Shown: positions 47,568 through 57,504 of the stretch, piece by piece | Position numbering within the stretch: position 1 is the first letter of the stretch | How the letters are laid out: every line of letters starts with the position of its first letter | From: Lysobacter sp. ISL-50 | Lineage (GTDB): Bacteria > Pseudomonadota > Gammaproteobacteria > Xanthomonadales > Xanthomonadaceae | Assembly: GCF_018612875.1 (NCBI RefSeq) | Contig: NZ_JAGGRI010000011.1 | Span: 38,281 to 102,280 of the forward strand | Length of the DNA: 64,000 bases | Direction of reading: 5' to 3' | Notes under the pieces: generated by a model | What the model was told of the DNA's origin: nothing | Database searches by the model: none | Seen by the model: the letters and a program-made list of their open reading frames with translations, nothing else | Program-made: the position numbers and the translations under genes

Positions 47568-47900
47568 CTAGCGCCCTCGCAGCGTCTTGATGCGATCGTA
47601 AGCCCGGTTGATCTCGCGCGCCTTGGTCTCGGCCTGCTGGCGGATGTCGGGCGCGGCCTGGGCGACGCGGTCGGGGTGGTATTGCCCCATCAGCCGGCGG
47701 TAGGCCTGATCGACTTCGGCGTCGGTGGCCTCCAGGGTCAGGCCCAGCACCTCGTAGGGGTTGTCGCCGCGCAGCTTGAACCAGTCGGTGTCGAAGGCGT
47801 GGCCGATCAGCACGCCGATCACCGCGCCCAGAAAGGGGTTGCCGCGCAGCAGGGCCGCGCCGGCGAAGAATCCCAGCAATTTGCCGTACCAACGCTTCAT
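47568..47900 (-). CDS. Membrane-anchored J-domain protein
   Basis: 110 residues from the ATG at 47900 ([17 protein letters not shown]). A glycine-rich hydrophobic segment (about 8-32, [26 protein letters not shown]) is followed by a J-domain with the HPD triad in [10 protein letters not shown], which stimulates DnaK. The architecture resembles a shortened DjlA without the central TerB-like part. It lies divergent from purC. Confidence 0.87.
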   Translation of the reverse strand: MKRWYGKLLGFFAGAALLRGNPFLGAVIGVLIGHAFDTDWFKLRGDNPYEVLGLTLEATDAEVDQAYRRLMGQYHPDRVAQAAPDIRQQAETKAREINRAYDRIKTLRGR

Positions 47901-48140
47901 CGGGTCGCCGGCCGCCTCGTTTCCGGGCCGTCGCGGCCCACCGGCGGTCATCTTAACCGGGGGCCGCCGCGGCCGGGCCCGGGCCCGCCGGCCGGCGGGG
48001 GGCTACACATACCCCTCAGGCGGCGTACACTGCCCGGCCCCGTCGCGCACGCACGCGCGAGCCGGACGGCTCCCGGAGGCCGGCTTCAGACCTGTGCACC
48101 GCGATGGAGGGACTACGCACTGCCTTCAGGGGTCCCCACG

Positions 48141-49070
48141 TTGACGACCACACTGCTGCAATCCGAACTGCCCGGCCTGCCCTTGCGCCACCGCGGCAAA
48201 GTCCGCGATGTCTTCGATCTGCCCGCCGACCGCCTGCCCGCGGGCGCCGCTCCCGGCGGCGACTGCCTGCTGATGGTCGCCACCGACCGGCTCAGCGCCT
48301 TCGACGTGGTCCTGCCCGACCCGATCCCGGGCAAGGGCGAGATGCTGTGCCAGATCAGCAATTTCTGGTTCGGCAAGACCGCGCACATCATTCCTAACCA
48401 CCTCACCGGCATCGACGTCGCCGCGGTATTGCCGCAGGGCGTGGACGCCGCGCTCTACGCCAAGCGCGCGGTGGTGACCAAGCGGCTCAAGCCGGTGGCG
48501 ATCGAATGCATCGCCCGCGGCTACGTGATCGGCAGCGGCTGGAAGGATTACCAGCGCACCGGCCGGATCAGCGGCATCGCCCTGCCCAGCGGCCTGCGTC
48601 AGGCCGAGAAGCTGGCCGAGCCGATCTTCACCCCCTCGACCAAGGCGGCGGTGGGCGATCACGACGAAAACATCGACTTCGACACCGCGGTGCGCACGGT
48701 CGGCGCCGAGTTGGCCGAAGCGGTGCGCGACGCGACCTTGCGGCTGTACCGTTTCGCCGCCGATTTCGCCGCCGAGCGCGGGATTCTGCTGGCCGACACC
48801 AAGTTCGAATTCGGCACCGACGCCGACGGCCGTCTGTACGTGATGGACGAGATGCTGACGCCGGATTCCTCGCGTTACTGGCCGGCCGACGAATACCAGG
48901 TCGGCACCAGCCCGCCGAGCTACGACAAGCAGTTCGTGCGCGACTATCTGGAGACGCTGGGCTGGGACAAGACCCCGCCGGGTCCGAACCTGCCGGCGGA
49001 AGTGATCGAGCGCACGCGGGCGAAGTACGCCGAGGCCTTGCTGAAGCTGGCGGGGATTTCGGTGGATTGA
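48141..49070 (+). CDS. purC: Phosphoribosylaminoimidazole-succinocarboxamide synthase (SAICAR synthetase)
   Basis: 309 residues of the longer, yeast-like type. Motifs: [13 protein letters not shown] with the nucleotide-binding loop, [30 protein letters not shown], and EDP-equivalent [13 protein letters not shown]. It joins aspartate to CAIR in purine synthesis. No ATG fits the start; I use TTG at 48141 ([13 protein letters not shown]) behind CAGGGG. A terminator follows. Confidence 0.94.
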   Translation: MTTTLLQSELPGLPLRHRGKVRDVFDLPADRLPAGAAPGGDCLLMVATDRLSAFDVVLPDPIPGKGEMLCQISNFWFGKTAHIIPNHLTGIDVAAVLPQGVDAALYAKRAVVTKRLKPVAIECIARGYVIGSGWKDYQRTGRISGIALPSGLRQAEKLAEPIFTPSTKAAVGDHDENIDFDTAVRTVGAELAEAVRDATLRLYRFAADFAAERGILLADTKFEFGTDADGRLYVMDEMLTPDSSRYWPADEYQVGTSPPSYDKQFVRDYLETLGWDKTPPGPNLPAEVIERTRAKYAEALLKLAGISVD

Positions 49071-49091
49071 TTTGGGCGGTGGGTTTGAGCG

Positions 49092-49117
49092 AAAGGGCCG
49101 CGGATGCGGCCTTTTTG
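49092..49117 (+). terminator. Terminator of purC
   Basis: GGCCGC-GGAT-GCGGCC stem with flanking AAAG and a five-T run, about 22 nt after the purC stop. Confidence 0.8.
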
Positions 49118-49126
49118 TTGGGTGGA

Positions 49127-49340
49127 GCAAATCCCCCCTGCCCCCCTTTTTCAAAGGGGGGAACAGCACGAGCCGTTGATGCTGACGCGGCTGTTGCTAA
49201 GGGGGGAACAGCACGGGCCGTTGATGCTGACGCGGCTGTTGCTAAGGGGGAACAGCACGGGCCGTTGATGCTGACGCGGCTGTTGCTGTTGCCGTTGTTG
49301 TTCCCCCCTTTGAAAAAGGGGGGCTAGGGGGGATTTGCTC
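49127..49340. repeat. CCCCCCTTT...AAAGGGGGG inverted repeat, copy 2, with internal 45-nt tandem triplication
   Basis: Outer arms GCAAATCCCCCCTGCCCCCC and the inverse ending GGGGGCTAGGGGGGATTTGC. Between them three tandem units at 49154-49198, 49199-49243 and 49244-49287 repeat a GGGAACAGCACGGGCCGTTG / GATGCTGACGCGGCTGTTGC sequence. It is the same family as 35161-35331 but amplified. It lies between purC and the SMR gene, a gap of about 400 nt with no gene. Confidence 0.9.
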
Positions 49341-49469
49341 TTAACCGACTGTCGTCTGCTTTACAGACCCCGCCCACCCAATACGCAACACTGCCCCGAC
49401 GCCCTCCGCCACGCCTGCCCGCCATGCGCGCTACCCTGCCCGCCTTACTCCACGCAGCCCCGGGTGCGC

Positions 49470-49805
49470 ATGAACATCGGCTACTTCTACCTGGCCATCG
49501 CCATCGCCGCCGAGGTCGTCGCCACCAGCGCGCTCAAGGCCTCGGACGGATTCACCAAGGCCGGGCCGACGATCGTCGTCGCCGCCGGCTACTCGGTCGC
49601 GTTCTATTTCCTGTCGCTGGTGCTCAAGACCGTGCCGGTCGGCGTCGCCTACGCGATCTGGTCGGGCGTGGGCATCGTGCTGATCGCCATGATCGGCTGG
49701 CTGTTCATGAAACAGGCCCTGGACGCGGGCGCGCTGGCCGGCATCGGCCTGATCGTCGCCGGCGTCATCGTGATCCAGCTATTCTCGAAAGCGGCCGCGC
49801 ACTAG
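49470..49805 (+). CDS. Small multidrug resistance (SMR) family transporter
   Basis: 111 residues, four predicted transmembrane helices. The essential glutamate is in [19 protein letters not shown] (E15), the pattern of EmrE/QacE-type drug/proton antiporters; [13 protein letters not shown] in TM3 is also typical. The ATG at 49470 is followed by an open frame with no obvious Shine-Dalgarno. It exports small cationic toxic compounds. The next gene follows 80 nt later. Confidence 0.92.
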   Translation: MNIGYFYLAIAIAAEVVATSALKASDGFTKAGPTIVVAAGYSVAFYFLSLVLKTVPVGVAYAIWSGVGIVLIAMIGWLFMKQALDAGALAGIGLIVAGVIVIQLFSKAAAH

Positions 49806-49884
49806 CCGCACCACGCGCGCCCGTCGCGGGCGCGCCAGCCACCGCGCGGGCCTCGCGCCCGTCACGCCTCACCGGGAGCCGAAC

Positions 49885-50379
49885 ATGAGCCGCGTCGCCC
49901 ACGCCACCGAACACGACCGCCCGATCGACCGCTGGTTCGCCAGCTACTCCGGCGATCACCGCAACGACACCAACCAGCTCATCCACGTATTCGCCGTGCC
50001 GGCGATCCTGTGGAGCGTGATCGCGCTGCTGTGGTGCATCCCCGCGCCCGGCACTTGGTTCAAGCCGGGCATCTGGGCCGCCATGGCGATGTTCGCCGCG
50101 ATGCTGTTCTACTACCGCGCCTCGCGCAAACTCGGCCTGGGCATGCTGGTGCAGTTCGCGGCGTTCACCCTGCTGACCCACTGGATCGCCGCGAGCTTGG
50201 GCTTGAACGCGCTGCTGTGGCTGGCGATCGGCGTATTCGTGGTCGCCTGGATCGCGCAGTTCATCGGCCACAAGATCGAAGGCAAGAAGCCCAGCTTCCT
50301 CACCGACCTGACCTATCTGCTGATCGGCCCGGCCTGGGTGCTGTCCAAGCTGTATCGCAAGCTGGGCTGGTCGTACTGA
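49885..50379 (+). CDS. DUF962 / Mpo1-like membrane protein
   Basis: 164 residues with the family opening IDRWFASYSGDHRNDTNQLIHVFAVPAILW and the later IGHKIEGKKPSFLTDLTYLLIGPAWV; about four transmembrane helices. The histidines in the GDHRN, HVF, THW and GHK positions are the conserved iron ligands of yeast Mpo1, a 2-hydroxy fatty acid dioxygenase. In bacteria the role is usually unproven. Confidence 0.88.
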   Translation: MSRVAHATEHDRPIDRWFASYSGDHRNDTNQLIHVFAVPAILWSVIALLWCIPAPGTWFKPGIWAAMAMFAAMLFYYRASRKLGLGMLVQFAAFTLLTHWIAASLGLNALLWLAIGVFVVAWIAQFIGHKIEGKKPSFLTDLTYLLIGPAWVLSKLYRKLGWSY

Positions 50380-50394
50380 GGCGCGCGCGCGGCC

Positions 50395-50808
50395 TCAGTC
50401 GATCCGCGGCATCAGCCACCACCACGCCAGCGCCAGTTCCGCCCACAGCAACAGCACCGGCGCCAACGACACCCACAGCGCGCGCGGCCACGGCAGTTTG
50501 AGCCCGGCCGGATCGGGCAGATACAGGCGCACGCTCAGGCTGAGCGCGCACCACGACAACGCCATCGCCAGCGCCACGAACGGCGCGCCGCTGCCCACGG
50601 CGCTGCCGCGCGCGACCATCAGCGCGATCACCGCCAGCATCGCCCACACGATCAGGCCGAACACCACCGACCACAGCGCCGCGCCGAACGCCGGCCGCGC
50701 TCCGACCACGCGCGCGACCAGCGCGCGCAACAGCCACGCGCCCGGCGCCAGCGCGGCCACCAGCGCCGCCATGCCCAGCAGCCACAACAGCGGCCCCGCA
50801 GACTGCAT
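50395..50808 (-). CDS. Hypothetical inner-membrane protein
   Basis: 137 residues from the ATG at 50808 (a GTG at 50820 is also possible). About four hydrophobic segments: LLWLLGMAALVAALAPGAWLL, SVVFGLIVWAMLAVIALMV, FVALAMALSWCALSLSV and WVSLAPVLLLWAELALAWWWL. I do not recognise a family. It is convergent with the DUF962 gene and divergent from the EamA gene. Confidence 0.65.
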   Translation of the reverse strand: MQSAGPLLWLLGMAALVAALAPGAWLLRALVARVVGARPAFGAALWSVVFGLIVWAMLAVIALMVARGSAVGSGAPFVALAMALSWCALSLSVRLYLPDPAGLKLPWPRALWVSLAPVLLLWAELALAWWWLMPRID

Positions 50809-50898
50809 CGCATCGTTCACAATGATGATCCACCGCGCCGTTCGCGTCCGTCCGCAAGGCGGCCACGATAGCCCACACGACAGGCCAGCGACACCGCC

Positions 50899-51783
50899 AT
50901 GCCCGCCCGCGATCTGGTTCTGCTGATGCTCGTCGTCCTGTCGTGGGCGATCAATTTCCTGACCTCGGCGCTGGCGCTGCGCGAAATCCCGCCGTTCCTG
51001 TTCACCGCGCTGCGCTTCGCCCTGCTCGCGCTGCCGCTGGTGTTCTTCCTCAAGCGGCCGGCGCCGGGCCAGTGGCCGCGCCTGATCGCGGTGTGCCTGT
51101 GCATCGGCGTGCTGCATTTCGGCCTGAGCTTCAGCGCGCTCAAGGCCGCCGGCGATCTGTCCTCGCCGGCGATCGTGTTGCAGAGCTACGTGCCGATGAC
51201 CGCGCTGCTGGCGTGGTGGCTGCTGGGCGAGCGTTTCGCCTGGCGCACCGGCGTGGCGATCGCGATCAGCTTCTGCGGCGTGCTGGTGCTGGGCTTCGAT
51301 CCGCTGGTGCTGGACAAGCCGCTGGCGGTGGTGCTGATGCTGGTTTCGGCCGCGTTCCTGGCCCTGGGCACGGTGCTGATGAAGGGCCTGCGCGGGCTCG
51401 ACATGTTTTCCCAGCAAGGCTGGACCGCGCTGATCGCGGTGCCGCCGCTGCTGATCATCAGCCTGGTGCTGGAGCCCGGCGGCGTGGTCGCGTTGCCGCG
51501 GATCAGCTGGGTCGCCTGGGCCGGCGCGATCTATGCCGCGTTCGTGTCCTCGCTGCTCGGCCACGGCCTGTACTACGTGCTGGTGCAGCGTCATCCGGTG
51601 GCGCAAGTGACGCCGTGGCTGCTGCTGGTGCCGGTGTTCGCGATCGCGCTCGGCATCGCGTTCTGGGGCGATCGGCCCGGGCCGAGCCTGTGGATCGGCG
51701 GCGCGATGGTGCTCGGCGGCGTGCTGATGATCGCGCTGCGCGCGTTGTCCAAATCGCGTGCGCGTGCGGCCGCGATCGACTGA
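50899..51783 (+). CDS. EamA-family drug/metabolite transporter
   Basis: 294 residues with ten predicted transmembrane helices in two EamA repeats; the second repeat starts near LMLVSAAFLALGTVLMKGL. The motif FTALRFALLALPLVFFLKRPAP and the LGERFAWRTGVAIAISFCGVLVL helix 5 region fit the RhaT/EamA type (YdcZ/RarD-like). It exports amino acids or metabolites; the substrate is unknown. Confidence 0.9.
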   Translation: MPARDLVLLMLVVLSWAINFLTSALALREIPPFLFTALRFALLALPLVFFLKRPAPGQWPRLIAVCLCIGVLHFGLSFSALKAAGDLSSPAIVLQSYVPMTALLAWWLLGERFAWRTGVAIAISFCGVLVLGFDPLVLDKPLAVVLMLVSAAFLALGTVLMKGLRGLDMFSQQGWTALIAVPPLLIISLVLEPGGVVALPRISWVAWAGAIYAAFVSSLLGHGLYYVLVQRHPVAQVTPWLLLVPVFAIALGIAFWGDRPGPSLWIGGAMVLGGVLMIALRALSKSRARAAAID

Positions 51784-52394
51784 AGCGCCCACGCCGCGGC
51801 GATCCGTGCCGCGACCTGTCATGAAATATGCATTGGTGAACTTGGCGCGCTGAAGCGTCTGCGCGCGCAGGAAGGCGTGCGCCCGCTCGGCAGAGCGAGC
51901 CGCAACGGCGCCGTTTTCGTACATAGGGGCGCGTTCCTGCGCCACGTCCCGACATCACACGCCGCCATGGGACGCGATGCCGGCTGCAATGCCTTCGCCG
52001 ACCGTTCGCGCCGTCGATCGCCACCGCACCGAACGCGCACGGCGCCCGCGCCCACGCCGAACGGCGCATGCATCGCCGCGTAGCGCAATCCTTCGAAAGC
52101 CCGCATGACGGCACACGAAACCGATTCGCGGGCGCCGAGGTCGCGGCCCATGTCCGCGTTATGGGAGCTACAGCGATATCCCGGATGGAGTTCGCAAATT
52201 CAATGTGCGATCCGTAACGCCGGAAACCATTTCGACGCGCGAGCTCCTCTTGCGAACCTGGTCGCGCGGCGCGTCCGCGGTGTCGTTCGTCGGCCGGGCT
52301 GGTTTGCCTCATGTGCCCCGCATCGCCGAACCGACGCTCCCGCGTTGCGCGGCGGTTCGCACCTCCGACTTCAACCGCACTGCAGGGGAATCGC
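51784..52394. other. 611-nt region without a supported gene
   Basis: Between the EamA gene and the protease. It has no family I recognise, no dispersed palindrome and no terminator with a T-run. It may hold the promoter and long 5' leader of the protease gene. Short open frames on both strands lack coherent codon use. Confidence 0.5.
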
Positions 52395-55316
52395 ATGAGC
52401 AAGAGAGGAAAGCTGATCCGCAGCGGCATCGCCGCGGCCGTCGCCGTCGCACTCGGCGGCCTGGCCTATACCAACTACGCGCAAACCGGATCGGCCAGTA
52501 CCGTCGCGCAAGCCGACACCGGCGACGGCCAAGCCGACCATCCGGCCGCGCGCCGCGCGCGTCAGCAATGGCTGTCCGCCGTGACGCCGCCCAGCGGCGT
52601 CGCGCAGCCCGGCCCGGCCAGCATCGGCGCGGCCGTGCGCGATCCGCACCAGTTGATCCTGCAATCGGGCCTGTTCGATCCACTCGACACCCGCCAGAAC
52701 GCGCCCAATGCCGGTGTCTCGGTGTCGCAGCGCTACGCGATCGTGCAGTTCGCCGCGGGCGCGCAGTCGCCGCGCGAGGCGCTGGAACGCAGCGGCGCGA
52801 CGATCCTGGGCTACGTGCCCAACAACGCCTATCTGGTGCGCGCCGACAACCGCGGCGGCATCGCCGGGTTGCAAGGCCTGAGCGGCGTGCGCTGGGCAGG
52901 CGGTTACCGCTCCGACATGAAACTCGCGCCGGGCCTGCTGCAACACGTGGCCTCCACCGATCAAGCCGGCCCGACCCGGTTGGTGGCGACCTTGTTCGAT
53001 CGCGAGAACGCGCGGCGCGCGGCCCAGGCGATCCAGTCGCGCCTGCCCGACGCCCGTGTGGGCAATATCTTCAACGATGCCGAAGCGCCGGCCTTGAACC
53101 TTGAGGTGCCCGGCAAGATGCTGGCCGAGGCCCTGTCGGCGTTGAGCCAGCTCGATGCGGTGCAGCAGCTGAGCCTGTACGTGGGGCCGCAACTGGACAA
53201 CACCGCGACCATTCCGGTGTTGCAGAGCAATTACACACCGGGGTCGACCTCCGAGCCAGGCACGGGCAAAGTCGCCGGGGCGACGCCTTTGTGGGACCAG
53301 GGCATCGTCGGCGCGGGCCAGATCGTCGGCCTGCTGGATTCGAGAATCGACCGCGACGAAGCTTCCTTCGTCTACCAGCGCAAGACCGACAGCGACACCG
53401 CGGCCATCGCCATCACGCCGCGCTCGGAGATCGCCGCGTCCACCGACGGGGCGGCGCTCGCATTGGGCTCGCTGCATCCGGGTAACAAGATCATCGGCTT
53501 CTGGGTCAAACCCAATGAAGTGGACGGGGCACAAGACCACGGGACCCATACGGCCGGCACCATCGCCGGCGACCTGTCCGGAAAATACGGCACCAGCCAG
53601 TACGCAGCGTCGAGCGAGAGCCAAGCCAATCACGATGCGGCCGACGGCATCGCGCCGAACGCGCAGCTGCTGGGAACGAGTCTGGAGTTCCTCACTTACG
53701 ACGATGGCGCTTACCCGCTGCAGAAGCTGCTCGATCAGGCTCATGCCGCGGGTGCGCGAATCCACAGCGACAGCTGGAGCGCTACATACGGCACGTACGC
53801 GCAACTGTCGCGCTCGGCGGACATCGCGACCTATCGCAACGACGATCTTCTGGTGGTCAAATCCGCCGGCAACACCGGCAACGCCGACACTACGCAATCC
53901 AGCGGCGACCGCCTGGTTTGCGGCGAAAGCGATTACCGCGGCGGCCGTTGCTGGAACAGCATGGGCGATCCGGCCGCGGCCAAGAACCTTCTCGTGGTGG
54001 GCGCGCTGGGCCACGGCTCGTCGAAAGACGTCGCCGACTACTCCGCCCGCGGCACGCTGGATGGACGCTTCAGGCCCGACATCATGGCACCGGGCAGCAG
54101 CGTGGTTTCGGTGGCTTATCAAACCAGCACCGATGTCAACAAGGCGCTCTACAAACCGAAGACGGCCACGAAGACCGGCACGTCGATGGCGACGCCCGCG
54201 ATCAGCGCGGCCGCGACGCTCGTGCGCCAGTACTTCACCGACGGCTTCTATCCGTCCGGCGCGCGCAACGCCGCCGATGGGATCGTCCCGAGTTCGGCCT
54301 TGCTCAAGGCGGTGCTGCTGAACGCAACGCAGCCAGTGAAGGATTCGGCCAACGCTTCCAGCTATGTCAACAAGGGCAGCACCGACTGGCCGATCGTCGG
54401 CGGCGGCTGGGGCCGGCCGTGGCTGGACGGCAACCTGTGGTTCAAAAGCACCAAGACCGGCGGCGACGACAAGCGCCGCCTGCGCCTGTTCGAACGCGGC
54501 AACGGCAGCGGCCTGAAGACCGGCGACTCGAACGAGTACGAAATCGCCGCGGTGCGCGCGGGCGAGGAGTTACGCATCACCCTGACCTGGACCGATCCGC
54601 CGGCCACGACCGGTGCGGCGTTGGCTCTGGTCAACAACCTCGACCTGGAAGTCGAAGGGCCGGACGGTCGCATCTACCGCGGCAACCAGCTCACCGCCGG
54701 CGTTTCGACCGAGTACTGCACCAAGACCCGCTCGGAAACCCAGACGGGCTGCACCGTGGCCGGCGCCACTCACACCGACGCGCTCAACAACGTCGAACAG
54801 GTCCGACTGACCGCGCCGACCGCCGGCAAATACATCCTGCGCATCAAGGGCGCCGCGGTGCCGGGCGCGGGCGAGTCGCTGGCAGGCAGCGATCGCCAGG
54901 GTTATGCGCTGGCGGTGTCCGGCGCGTTCGGGCCGGCGGCCGGCAAGGCGCAGTTGGCTGCTCCGGCCGAACTGAGCGCGACCGCGCGCGCGGCGGACGC
55001 CACCAGCGCCTCGCTCAGCTTCGGCGCGGTCGCCGACGCCACCGGCTACCAGCTCTACCGCGCCGAAGGCGGCTGTCCGGCCGTGGGCGCCAAGGCCTAT
55101 CGCCTGGTCGCGGCCGGCACCGGCACCAGCCTCAGCGACGGCCTCATCGCCGCTGGCAAGACCTATGGCTATGCGGTGCGCGCGATCGGCAGCGATGTCG
55201 AAGGCGTCCTGTCGGGCTGCGTGAGTTCGGCTCCGGCTCCGGCTCCGGCCGCGGCGCCGGCGACTCCGGCGGCGGTGGCTACGACGGAAACGGCGGCAGC
55301 GGCCAACGGCGGCTGA
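52395..55316 (+). CDS. Secreted subtilisin-like S8 protease with C-terminal fibronectin-type region
   Basis: 973 residues; signal peptide MSKRGKLIRSGIAAAVAVAL...; CAGGGGAA precedes the ATG. Residues about 110-290 form a propeptide-like part. The S8 triad is D315 (LLDSRID), H382 (DHGTHTAG) and S597 (TGTSMATP), with the oxyanion Asn in SAGNTGN. The usual Asp-Ser/Thr-Gly is D-S-R here. A KP-43-like jelly-roll region (about 690-850, LTWTDPPATTGAALALVNNLDLEV) and one FnIII domain (about 865-950, ATGYQLYRAEGG...) follow. It probably digests proteins outside the cell, a common trait of predatory Lysobacter. The gene stands alone. Confidence 0.92.
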   Translation: MSKRGKLIRSGIAAAVAVALGGLAYTNYAQTGSASTVAQADTGDGQADHPAARRARQQWLSAVTPPSGVAQPGPASIGAAVRDPHQLILQSGLFDPLDTRQNAPNAGVSVSQRYAIVQFAAGAQSPREALERSGATILGYVPNNAYLVRADNRGGIAGLQGLSGVRWAGGYRSDMKLAPGLLQHVASTDQAGPTRLVATLFDRENARRAAQAIQSRLPDARVGNIFNDAEAPALNLEVPGKMLAEALSALSQLDAVQQLSLYVGPQLDNTATIPVLQSNYTPGSTSEPGTGKVAGATPLWDQGIVGAGQIVGLLDSRIDRDEASFVYQRKTDSDTAAIAITPRSEIAASTDGAALALGSLHPGNKIIGFWVKPNEVDGAQDHGTHTAGTIAGDLSGKYGTSQYAASSESQANHDAADGIAPNAQLLGTSLEFLTYDDGAYPLQKLLDQAHAAGARIHSDSWSATYGTYAQLSRSADIATYRNDDLLVVKSAGNTGNADTTQSSGDRLVCGESDYRGGRCWNSMGDPAAAKNLLVVGALGHGSSKDVADYSARGTLDGRFRPDIMAPGSSVVSVAYQTSTDVNKALYKPKTATKTGTSMATPAISAAATLVRQYFTDGFYPSGARNAADGIVPSSALLKAVLLNATQPVKDSANASSYVNKGSTDWPIVGGGWGRPWLDGNLWFKSTKTGGDDKRRLRLFERGNGSGLKTGDSNEYEIAAVRAGEELRITLTWTDPPATTGAALALVNNLDLEVEGPDGRIYRGNQLTAGVSTEYCTKTRSETQTGCTVAGATHTDALNNVEQVRLTAPTAGKYILRIKGAAVPGAGESLAGSDRQGYALAVSGAFGPAAGKAQLAAPAELSATARAADATSASLSFGAVADATGYQLYRAEGGCPAVGAKAYRLVAAGTGTSLSDGLIAAGKTYGYAVRAIGSDVEGVLSGCVSSAPAPAPAAAPATPAAVATTETAAAANGG

Positions 55317-55347
55317 TCGTCTCGCGCAGCGCCCCGGCTCGGGGCGC

Positions 55348-55395
55348 TGCGCGGAGGAAGGCCCTCCCACAAAGAGCCCTCCCACAACCACTGCC
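55348..55395. repeat. Remnant of the REP-like palindrome
   Basis: Two arm ends only, GGCCCTCCCACAAAGAG and GCCCTCCCACAACC, without the GATGC box or the opposite arm. It lies just before the convergent epimerase stop. Confidence 0.6.
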
Positions 55396-55403
55396 TCGGG
55401 CGC

Positions 55404-56270
55404 TTACTCGCGCGGCGTCTCGAACATCTCCGCGCTCGGCTGAAAGCTGCGCGGCGCATAACCGAAATCGCGCCGCGCCGGCGCCGCGTCGAAGGTCATG
55501 TCGGTGCGCATGCGCCGCACCGCCGCTTCGCCCAGCCCGGTCGCGCGGCCGGCGGCCTGCGCGGCCACCAGCGCGAGGTTGAACAACGGCGACGGCAACT
55601 CGACCAGCTTCACCGGCGGACGCAGGCAGGCCAGCGTGCGTTCGACCATGTCGCGATAACTCAAGGTCTCTCCGCCCGGCACCGCGTAGGTGTTGCCGAA
55701 ACTCGCCGGCGCGGTCAGCGCGGCGAAGGCGGCGTCGGCCAGATCGTCCACGTGCACCGGCTGGCGCAGGCCGTTGGCGCCGCGCGGCAGCGGGAAATAC
55801 TTCAGGCGCTTGGCGAGCTGGGCGATCCGGGTCAGGGTCGCGTCGCGGCCGGCGCCGTAGATCAGGGTCGGACGCAGCACCGTGGCCGCGTCGCTGCGCG
55901 GTTGCGCGGCGGCGAACAAGGCCGCCTCGCCTTCGCGCAATTCGCCGGCCACGCGGCGTTCTTCCGCATCGGCCGAGCCGCGCTTGGTATCGGCGCTGGT
56001 CGAGCCGAACGCGATCACCCGCGTGGCCTCGATCCCGGACTGCGCATACCAATGGGCGAACTTCAGCAGCGGACCGCAGCTGAAGATCGCATCCACCCGC
56101 GGCGGCAATTCCGGCATCTGCTCAAGATCGCCCTGCAGCCAGTGCAGACCGGGGCGATCGAATTGTTCGTGCCGCGAGATCGCGGTCACCCGCCAACCGG
56201 CGTGGGACAAACGTTGCAGCAGCGGCAGGCCGATCTGGCCGCTGCCGCCGAACACCAAAGCATGTTTCAT
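55404..56270 (-). CDS. NAD(P)-dependent epimerase/dehydratase-like SDR protein
   Basis: 288 residues. The Rossmann motif GGSGQIGLPLL (GxxGxxG) is at about 8-18; the active-site YxxxK is not clear, so it belongs to the atypical group (YeeZ/NmrA-like). Conserved RPTLIYGAGRD and the VHVDDLADAA strand are typical extended-SDR motifs. The substrate is unknown. It lies 4 nt behind nhaA and is probably co-transcribed with it. Confidence 0.83.
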   Translation of the reverse strand: MKHALVFGGSGQIGLPLLQRLSHAGWRVTAISRHEQFDRPGLHWLQGDLEQMPELPPRVDAIFSCGPLLKFAHWYAQSGIEATRVIAFGSTSADTKRGSADAEERRVAGELREGEAALFAAAQPRSDAATVLRPTLIYGAGRDATLTRIAQLAKRLKYFPLPRGANGLRQPVHVDDLADAAFAALTAPASFGNTYAVPGGETLSYRDMVERTLACLRPPVKLVELPSPLFNLALVAAQAAGRATGLGEAAVRRMRTDMTFDAAPARRDFGYAPRSFQPSAEMFETPRE

Positions 56271-56274
56271 GCAC

Positions 56275-57504
56275 TCAATCCTGGGCGCCGCGCACCGGCA
56301 ATACCGCGCGCAGCCAACCGAAGCCGATCACCGCCGACAGCAGCGAGGCGGCAAGGATACCCAGAACCGCTTCCTCGTACAGCGCCGGGTCCTGATAGGC
56401 CAGCGAGGCGATGAACAGGCTCATGGTGAAACCGATACCGCACATCAGCCCCAGACCGATCATCGCGCGCAGGTCCATGCCGTTGGGGAAACGCGCCCAG
56501 CCCAGCGCGCGCATCAGCACCGCGGCGCCGACGATGCCGACCGGCTTGCCGATCACCAGGCCCAGCACGATGCCCATCGGCAACGCCGCGGTGGCGTCCT
56601 CCAGCTTGACGCCGCTCAGCGACAGGCCGGCGTTGACGAAGGCGAACAAGGGCAGGATCGCGTAGGCCACCCACGGATGCAGCGCATGCTCCAGGGTTTC
56701 CAGCGGCGAATGCTCGTGGGCGTCGTCGATGTTGTTGCGCTTGTCGATGTGCGGAATCATCAGACCGGTGGCGACGCCGGCCAAGGTGGCGTGCACGCCC
56801 GACTTGAGCACGCACACCCACAGCACCACGCCCAGCGCCAGATACGGCCCGAGCGACTTCACTCCGCGCCGGTTGAGCAGCCACATCGCCGCCAGCGCGA
56901 CCGCGGCCCAGATGAGGGCGGCGACCGACATGCCGTGCGAATAGAAGAACGCGATGATCAGGATCGCCATCAGGTCATCGACCACGGCGATGGTCGACAA
57001 CAGCAGCTTCATCGCCACCGGCACGCGCGAGCCCAGCAGCGCCAGCACGCCCAGCGCGAAGGCGATGTCGGTCGCGGTCGGCACGGCCCAGCCGCGCATC
57101 GACGCGGCATCGCCGTGATTGAGCGCGTAGAACAACAGCGCCGGCGCGATCACGCCGGCGCAGGCGCACAGCAACGGCAGCACCAGTTGCGAGCGTTCGG
57201 CCAATTGCCCGCTGAGGGCTTCGCGCTTGATCTCCAGCGCGACGACCAGGAAGAAGATCGCCATCAGCCCGTCGTTGATCCACAGCAGCAGCGGCTTGCT
57301 GATGTCGAGCGCGCCGATGCGCACTTGCACCGGAATCTGGCGGAACGCTTCGTAGGCCTCGTGCAGCGGCGAATTGGCCGCGATCAGCGCCAGCACCGCG
57401 GCGCCGATCAGGACGATGCCGCCAGCGGCTTCGAGGCGGAAGAATTCGCTGAGTGCGCGCAGGGCGCGGCGCGTGAGGCGCGGCGAGGAGGTGAGTTCGC
57501 TCAT
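56275..57504 (-). CDS. nhaA: Na+/H+ antiporter NhaA
   Basis: 409 residues, about twelve transmembrane helices. The ion-binding double Asp is in STIAVVDDLMAILIIAFFYS, the TM4 unwound motif in PTATDIAFALGVLALLG, and LLWINDGLMAIFFLVVALEIKRE in the first part. It expels sodium in exchange for protons at the inner membrane and is active at alkaline pH. The epimerase-like gene follows after 4 nt. The 172-nt gap to the next gene upstream has only a degenerate CTTCTCCCG palindrome near 57560. Confidence 0.96.
   Translation of the reverse strand: MSELTSSPRLTRRALRALSEFFRLEAAGGIVLIGAAVLALIAANSPLHEAYEAFRQIPVQVRIGALDISKPLLLWINDGLMAIFFLVVALEIKREALSGQLAERSQLVLPLLCACAGVIAPALLFYALNHGDAASMRGWAVPTATDIAFALGVLALLGSRVPVAMKLLLSTIAVVDDLMAILIIAFFYSHGMSVAALIWAAVALAAMWLLNRRGVKSLGPYLALGVVLWVCVLKSGVHATLAGVATGLMIPHIDKRNNIDDAHEHSPLETLEHALHPWVAYAILPLFAFVNAGLSLSGVKLEDATAALPMGIVLGLVIGKPVGIVGAAVLMRALGWARFPNGMDLRAMIGLGLMCGIGFTMSLFIASLAYQDPALYEEAVLGILAASLLSAVIGFGWLRAVLPVRGAQD

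Noticed and set aside
50395..51945. A 516-codon minus-strand frame extending the small membrane protein upstream
   Set aside because: The extension is antisense to the EamA transporter and reads as His/Gln/Arg-rich filler; only the last about 137 codons look like a membrane protein.
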